This document shows positions 6,101 to 9,646 of a stretch of 9,646 nucleotides of DNA, one piece after another. The stretch lies in assembly GCA_942490945.1 (NCBI GenBank), contig CALNYZ010000043.1:1-9646 (forward strand). The letters are read 5' to 3'. The notes beneath the pieces were generated by a model. The model had not been told where the DNA came from, did no database searches, and worked only from the letters and a program-made list of their open reading frames with translations. This DNA comes from CALNYZ01 sp942490945. GTDB lineage: Bacteria > Pseudomonadota > Gammaproteobacteria > UBA6429 > Thiohalophilaceae. Within the stretch, counting starts at the first letter, position 1. Each line of letters starts with the position of its first letter. The translations under genes and the position numbers were made by a program.

Positions 6101-7662
6101 AAAGACGTTTATTTGCGTTAAATAAAAGACGTTTATTTGCGTTAATTAAAGACGTCCATTTACGTTAATTAAAGACGTTTATTTGCGTTAATTAAAGACG
6201 TTTATTTGCGTTAATTAAAGACGTTTGTTTGCGTTAATTAAAGACGTTTATTTGCGTTAATTAAAGACGTTTATTTGCGTTAATTAAAGACGTTTATTTG
6301 CGTTAATTAAAGACGTTTATTTGCGTTAATTAAAGACGTTTGTTTACGTTAAATAAAGACGTTTATTTGCGTTAATTAAAGACATTTATTTGCGTTAATT
6401 AAAGACGTTTATTTGCGTTAGTTAAAGACATTTATTTGCGTTAATGAAAGACGTTTATTTGCGTTAATGAAAGACGTTTATTTGCGTTAATTAAAGACGT
6501 TTATTTGCGTTAATTAAAGACCTTTATTTGCGTTAATTAAAGACGTTTATTTACGTTAATTAAAGGCGTTTATTTATTTGCGTTAATTAAAGACGTTTAT
6601 TTACGTTAATTAAAGACATTTATTTGCGTTAAATAAAGACGTTTATTTGCGTTAATTAAAGACTTCCATTTGCGTTAATTAAAGACGTTTATTTGCGTTA
6701 ATGAAAGACGTTTATTTGCGTTAATTAAAGACGTTTATTTGCGTTAATTAAAGACGTTTATTTGCGTTAATTAAAGACATCCATTTGCGTTAATTAAAGA
6801 CGTTGTTTGCGTTAATTAAAGACATCCATTTGCGCTAATTAGAGACGTTAATTTGCGCTAATTAAAGACATTTATTTGCGTTAATTAAAGACGTTTATTT
6901 GCGTTAATTAAAGACGTTTATTTGCGTTAATTAAAGTCGTTTATTTGCGTTAATTAAAGACTTTCAATTAAAGACGTTTACGTTAATTAAAGAAGTTTGT
7001 TTGCATTAATTAAACACGTCCATTTACGCTAATTAAAGAAGTTTATTTACGCTAATTAAAGACGTTTATTTGCGTTAATTAAAGACGTTTATTTGCGTTA
7101 ATTAAAGACATCCATTTGCGTTAATTTAAGACGTTTGTTTGGATTAATTAAACACGTCCATTTGCGCTAATTAAAGTCGTTTATTTGCGTTAATTAAAGG
7201 TTGTTTATTTGCGTTAATTAAAGACGTTTTTGCGTTAATGAAAGACGTTTATTTGCGTTAATTAAAGACGTTTATTTGCGTTAATTAAAGACATTTATTT
7301 GCGTTAATTAAAGACGTTTGTTTGCGTTAATTAATGTCGTTTATTTGCGTTAATTAAAGTCGTTTATTTGCGTTAATTAAAGACGTTTGTTTGCTTTAAT
7401 TAAAGACGTTTATTTGCGTTAATTAAAACATTTATTTACGTTAATTAAAGACGTTTATTTGCGTTAATTAAAGACTTCCATTTACGTTAATTAAAGACGT
7501 TTATTTGCGTTAAATAAAGACGTTTATTTGCGTTAATTAAAGACGTTTGTTTGCGTTAATTAAAGACGTTTATTTGCGTTAAATAAAGTCGTTTATTTGC
7601 GTTAAATAAAGACGTTTGTTTGCGTTAATTAAATACGTTAATTTGCGTTAATTAAACACGTC
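6101..7662. repeat. Large AT-rich minisatellite: about 68 tandem copies of a 23-bp unit
   Basis: The commonest unit is AAAGACGTTTATTTG followed by CGTTAATT: 23 bases, 6 of them G or C, with a TTAATTAA palindrome across each unit boundary. The phase is kept strictly for most of the array. Variants recur: CATCCATTT, CGTTTGTTT and CGTCCATTT in the middle; ACG for GCG; TTAAATAAAG or TTAATGAAAG at the boundary. Some units have small indels: a 4-base insertion near 6571, a 14-base and a 19-base unit near 6955-6985, and a 21-base unit near 7221. There are no unique spacers, so it is not a CRISPR array. Because 23 is not a multiple of three and each unit carries TAA triplets on both strands, all six frames are closed and it cannot encode protein. 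Such long AT-rich arrays are usual in eukaryotic chromosomes and rare in bacteria. Confidence 0.97.
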
Positions 7663-8367
7663 ACAAAATAACGACACATTGAAAATAAAGCGAGCTCATG
7701 TGCTACTAGATATATATTAGGGACTATATACTGTTGCTAATAATACTAAAATATTATTAATTTGATACAACAACATCTATATTCAAATTAACTTCCTGTA
7801 GCCATTTTGACTTCTGTGCATGTCCCGTTAAATTACATACATTATTTTAACATATCCAAAGGATCTTTGTCTGAGCAATTGTGCACAGTTTGGGGCGGAA
7901 CTGTTATTAGCTATATATTATCTCGGTTAGTTGTTCAGTCTACATTATCATTAATTTATTAGACTGATTATCTGCGTGCATACAACAAAGCAGCAGAGTC
8001 GGCTATTTCCTCAGAAGATTGATCATGTTTAGAATTCAATAAAAATGTTTTATTTAACTGCGTCTTTTGCTTCCTATTCATGATAATAAAATTAAAAATG
8101 TTTAAAGTAAATTTCTTTAGCAATTGTCTAGAAACACCTTGATGTAACATTCATGTATATACACACAATTGGTAGTTGTTACACCCTACTCGTCGTAGGA
8201 ATGTTCACTGCAAACAGTACTAACAAAGCAACTGTAACAAAAGCTGAAGGTTACAATTTGCAGGATATAATTGGCTAAATGTGTACTATATATATATCAA
8301 AGGTAGCATTGAAAACTAAGAACAGGCACACGACCAATACTGTATACATGAAGTGATTTAAGAAACA
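7663..8367. other. AT-rich non-coding DNA, no gene recognised
   Basis: No convincing protein or RNA gene is visible. The only longer frame (minus, 8150-7968, 60 codons) is low-complexity, rich in Lys, Asn and Phe, and lacks a ribosome site. The DNA contains short AT foldbacks (TAATAATA at 7738-7745 against TATTATTA at 7752-7759), TATATATATA runs near 8286-8298, and AATAAA-like elements near 8038 and 8085. It could be intergenic or intronic DNA of a eukaryote. Confidence 0.5.
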
Positions 8368-8405
8368 TTTTTTAAGAGTGAGGGATTTGCCTCAATCTTA
8401 AAAAA
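8368..8405. repeat. Foldback: 16-base inverted repeat with a third partial copy beside it
   Basis: TTTTTTAAGAGTGAGG (8368-8383) and CCTCAATCTTAAAAAA (8390-8405) pair at 15 of 16 positions around a 6-base loop. A further copy of the right arm, ATCCCTCAATCTTTTT, follows at 8408-8423. The arrangement resembles the end of a small foldback or MITE-like element. A second weaker stem lies just beyond, CCCTCTA (8444-8450) with TAGAGGG (8465-8471). Confidence 0.7.
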
Positions 8406-8570
8406 TTATCCCTCAATCTTTTTCTCACGTGATTCATTCACTGCCCTCTACAAGATGCAGGCTATAGAGGGTACCATTTTAAAGCTATCCCTACCCTCGG
8501 GGGAAGGGGCTGGCAACTTAATATAGTTGTATTGTCCCCTACCGCTTATTTATATGAAAGGATATCAACC

Positions 8571-8654
8571 TTGTAAAGTAAATTAAATATTATCTAGTAA
8601 AGTAACTAATTATTATCTAGTAAAGTAACTAATTATTATCTAGTAAAGTAACTA
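8571..8654. repeat. Short tandem repeat, about 3.6 copies of a 23-bp unit
   Basis: The unit CTAGTAAAGTAAC followed by TAATTATTAT repeats exactly at 8594 and 8617, with a diverged copy at 8571-8593 and a partial one from 8640. Its sequence is unrelated to the large array, but the period, 23 bases, is the same. Confidence 0.93.
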
Positions 8655-8807
8655 GGACTGATTACAGAGGTCATAGAGCTATCACATTGATCAGGAGGCA
8701 GTGTAATGTCAGTAATTGATGCTGCATCAACAATCGAACCTTCCGCAACTCTGCAACTCTATATTCGCGAGCGCGGCGTCGATACCACAAGACTAACTAT
8801 CCTATAT

Positions 8808-8849
8808 AAACTAAGTAATATATATGATAGTATATATATTACTTAGTTT
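8808..8849. repeat. Perfect 18-base inverted repeat (hairpin)
   Basis: AAACTAAGTAATATATAT (8808-8825) is the exact reverse complement of 8832-8849, separated by 6 bases (GATAGT). The complementarity continues outward with one indel (TATA on the left, TTATA on the right). It would form a strong cruciform or RNA hairpin. No transcription unit is evident next to it. Confidence 0.92.
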
Positions 8850-9001
8850 TATATCGTCACAGCTTCTCTCTGCACTAAAAGGGTCAACAAACCCATGGCA
8901 GGAGCAATTCTAAAGTTCTGAAATGCAATTTACCATGAATAGACCTCGACTTCGCAAAGCGTTAGGTAATTCCGTCATTACTCAGCTGAATAAAGAGATG
9001 C

Positions 9002-9056
9002 CGAGCCGAGGGTATATCCCTCGGACAACAGACTTGCAAACTGACCGTTCGGCTCG
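9002..9056. repeat. Nested inverted repeats in a GC-rich patch
   Basis: CCGAGGG (9006-9012) and CCCTCGG (9018-9024) form a perfect 7-bp stem around TATAT. The overlapping CGAGCCGA (9002-9009) can pair instead with TCGGCTCG (9049-9056). The two folds are mutually exclusive. The patch is compositionally unlike the AT-rich flanks and could belong to a mobile or foldback element, but no terminal repeats with a target duplication were found. Confidence 0.65.
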
Positions 9057-9646
9057 TATCCCGGGTGATAGGAGGCACAGCGAGTAGGGGCCGGAAGATT
9101 GGACCAAGGTCGGCAACGGTCGTGTTTGTAACTCCTATATAGAAATCAGTCAGGCGCGTCCTGCAATAGAGAAAAGCTATTTAGTATTATCTTCGTCATT
9201 TTTAGAAACTTCCCTGTGATAAAGGACTTGTATTATTTGTACTGAAATATGGTAATCGTAAAACTTAGATATTACTATTCTTCATTCACCAACCCACTAC
9301 GATACGGGTGCAGCGAATCATCTGGTGCGCTGGGTCCACTATTTAGGCGTGTGTGAAGTGTAAGATTCCCAAAGTTGTCGATGACGATTCTGCGTGTCAT
9401 CGCGGGCTTCATCGCACCCTAAGGATAGTTAAATGCTATGTTTGGTTGTGGTAAGGGTAGCTTTGGAGGATTGCCTGCACCAGCTTAATTCTTTATTATT
9501 AATTTAATTTAATATTCTTTGTGTTAGTGTTATAACTCAAAGTGAGTGGATTTGCCTAGCTCATACCATGTAGTCTCATACCATGGGAATGCCATGGCTT
9601 TCTGTTGTTTGAAGTAATAAGATAACCAACTGAAGCACATGACAGT

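Larger units (their letters stand above)
8655..9646. other. Non-coding DNA with hairpins, no gene recognised
   Basis: No protein gene of credible length, tRNA or rRNA was found. Besides the hairpins listed separately there is a pair of 11-base direct repeats, CTCATACCATG, at 9560-9570 and 9575-9585, and two CCATGG sites close by. The stretch 9000-9125 is clearly richer in GC than its surroundings and contains nested inverted repeats, so it may be a separate inserted element. Confidence 0.5.

Noticed and set aside
6101..7662. CRISPR array or plasmid iteron array.
   Set aside because: There are no spacers between units, no cas genes, and the copy number is far beyond known iteron sets. No replication initiator gene is nearby.
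7968..8150. 60-codon minus-strand ORF in the AT-rich region.
   Set aside because: Low-complexity Lys/Asn/Phe-rich sequence, no ribosome site, and no neighbouring gene; expected by chance in AT-rich DNA.
9433..9487. Short ORF reading MFGCGKGSFGGLPAPA.
   Set aside because: Only 16 codons, no ribosome site, no context.

Overview
The window is a mosaic. Positions 1 to about 6100 are bacterial: dense ORFs, Shine-Dalgarno sites, a hybrid sensor kinase, two bacterial IS families and part of a contractile injection system. The HDYNN-type three-PAS hybrid kinase, a GFA-family protein and an IS256-type element would fit Desulfobacterota or another marine proteobacterial lineage, but that placement is only a guess. 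From about 6101 to the end there is no credible protein gene. A 1.56-kb minisatellite is followed by about 2 kb of AT-rich, foldback-rich DNA that looks more eukaryotic than bacterial. The contig may be a symbiont/host chimera, an assembly join, or real DNA at a rearranged boundary. The sequence alone cannot decide.

Layout: (1) 1-177, C-terminal part of a small membrane protein; 324-728, a complete GFA-family zinc protein; 852-1100, a small acidic protein of unknown function; all on the + strand. (2) 1196-3478 (-), a complete 760-residue cytoplasmic hybrid histidine kinase with three PAS domains, H-box, ATPase domain and receiver, with a good sigma70-like promoter at 3582-3610. (3) 3629-4154, an unassigned stretch with a 14-codon ORF behind a perfect Shine-Dalgarno. 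(4) 4155-4678 (-), the 3' end of an IS256-family element: inverted-repeat-like end, C-terminal transposase fragment and a perfect 30-bp palindrome. (5) About 4680-5600 (+), a GC-rich island carrying the end of a baseplate gene and, overlapping by ATGA, the start of a tape-measure gene of an extracellular contractile injection system, both truncated. (6) About 5600-6021 (-), the 5' part of an IS630-family transposase, frameshifted and truncated. (7) 6101-7662, about 68 tandem copies of a 23-bp unit. (8) 7663-9646, AT-rich DNA with a second 23-bp tandem repeat and several strong hairpins.

The two transposase remnants are both cut off on the side that faces the injection-system island, and the island is cut off at both ends. 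This suggests at least two breakpoints (near 4680 and 5600) from IS-associated rearrangement or misassembly. The kinase looks like the only large intact gene. The injection-system genes here cannot make a working particle. I did not find a convincing new defence or RNA-guided system. The most unusual structures are the 23-bp array, the codon-phased palindrome in the IS256 gene and the sharp mosaic junctions.
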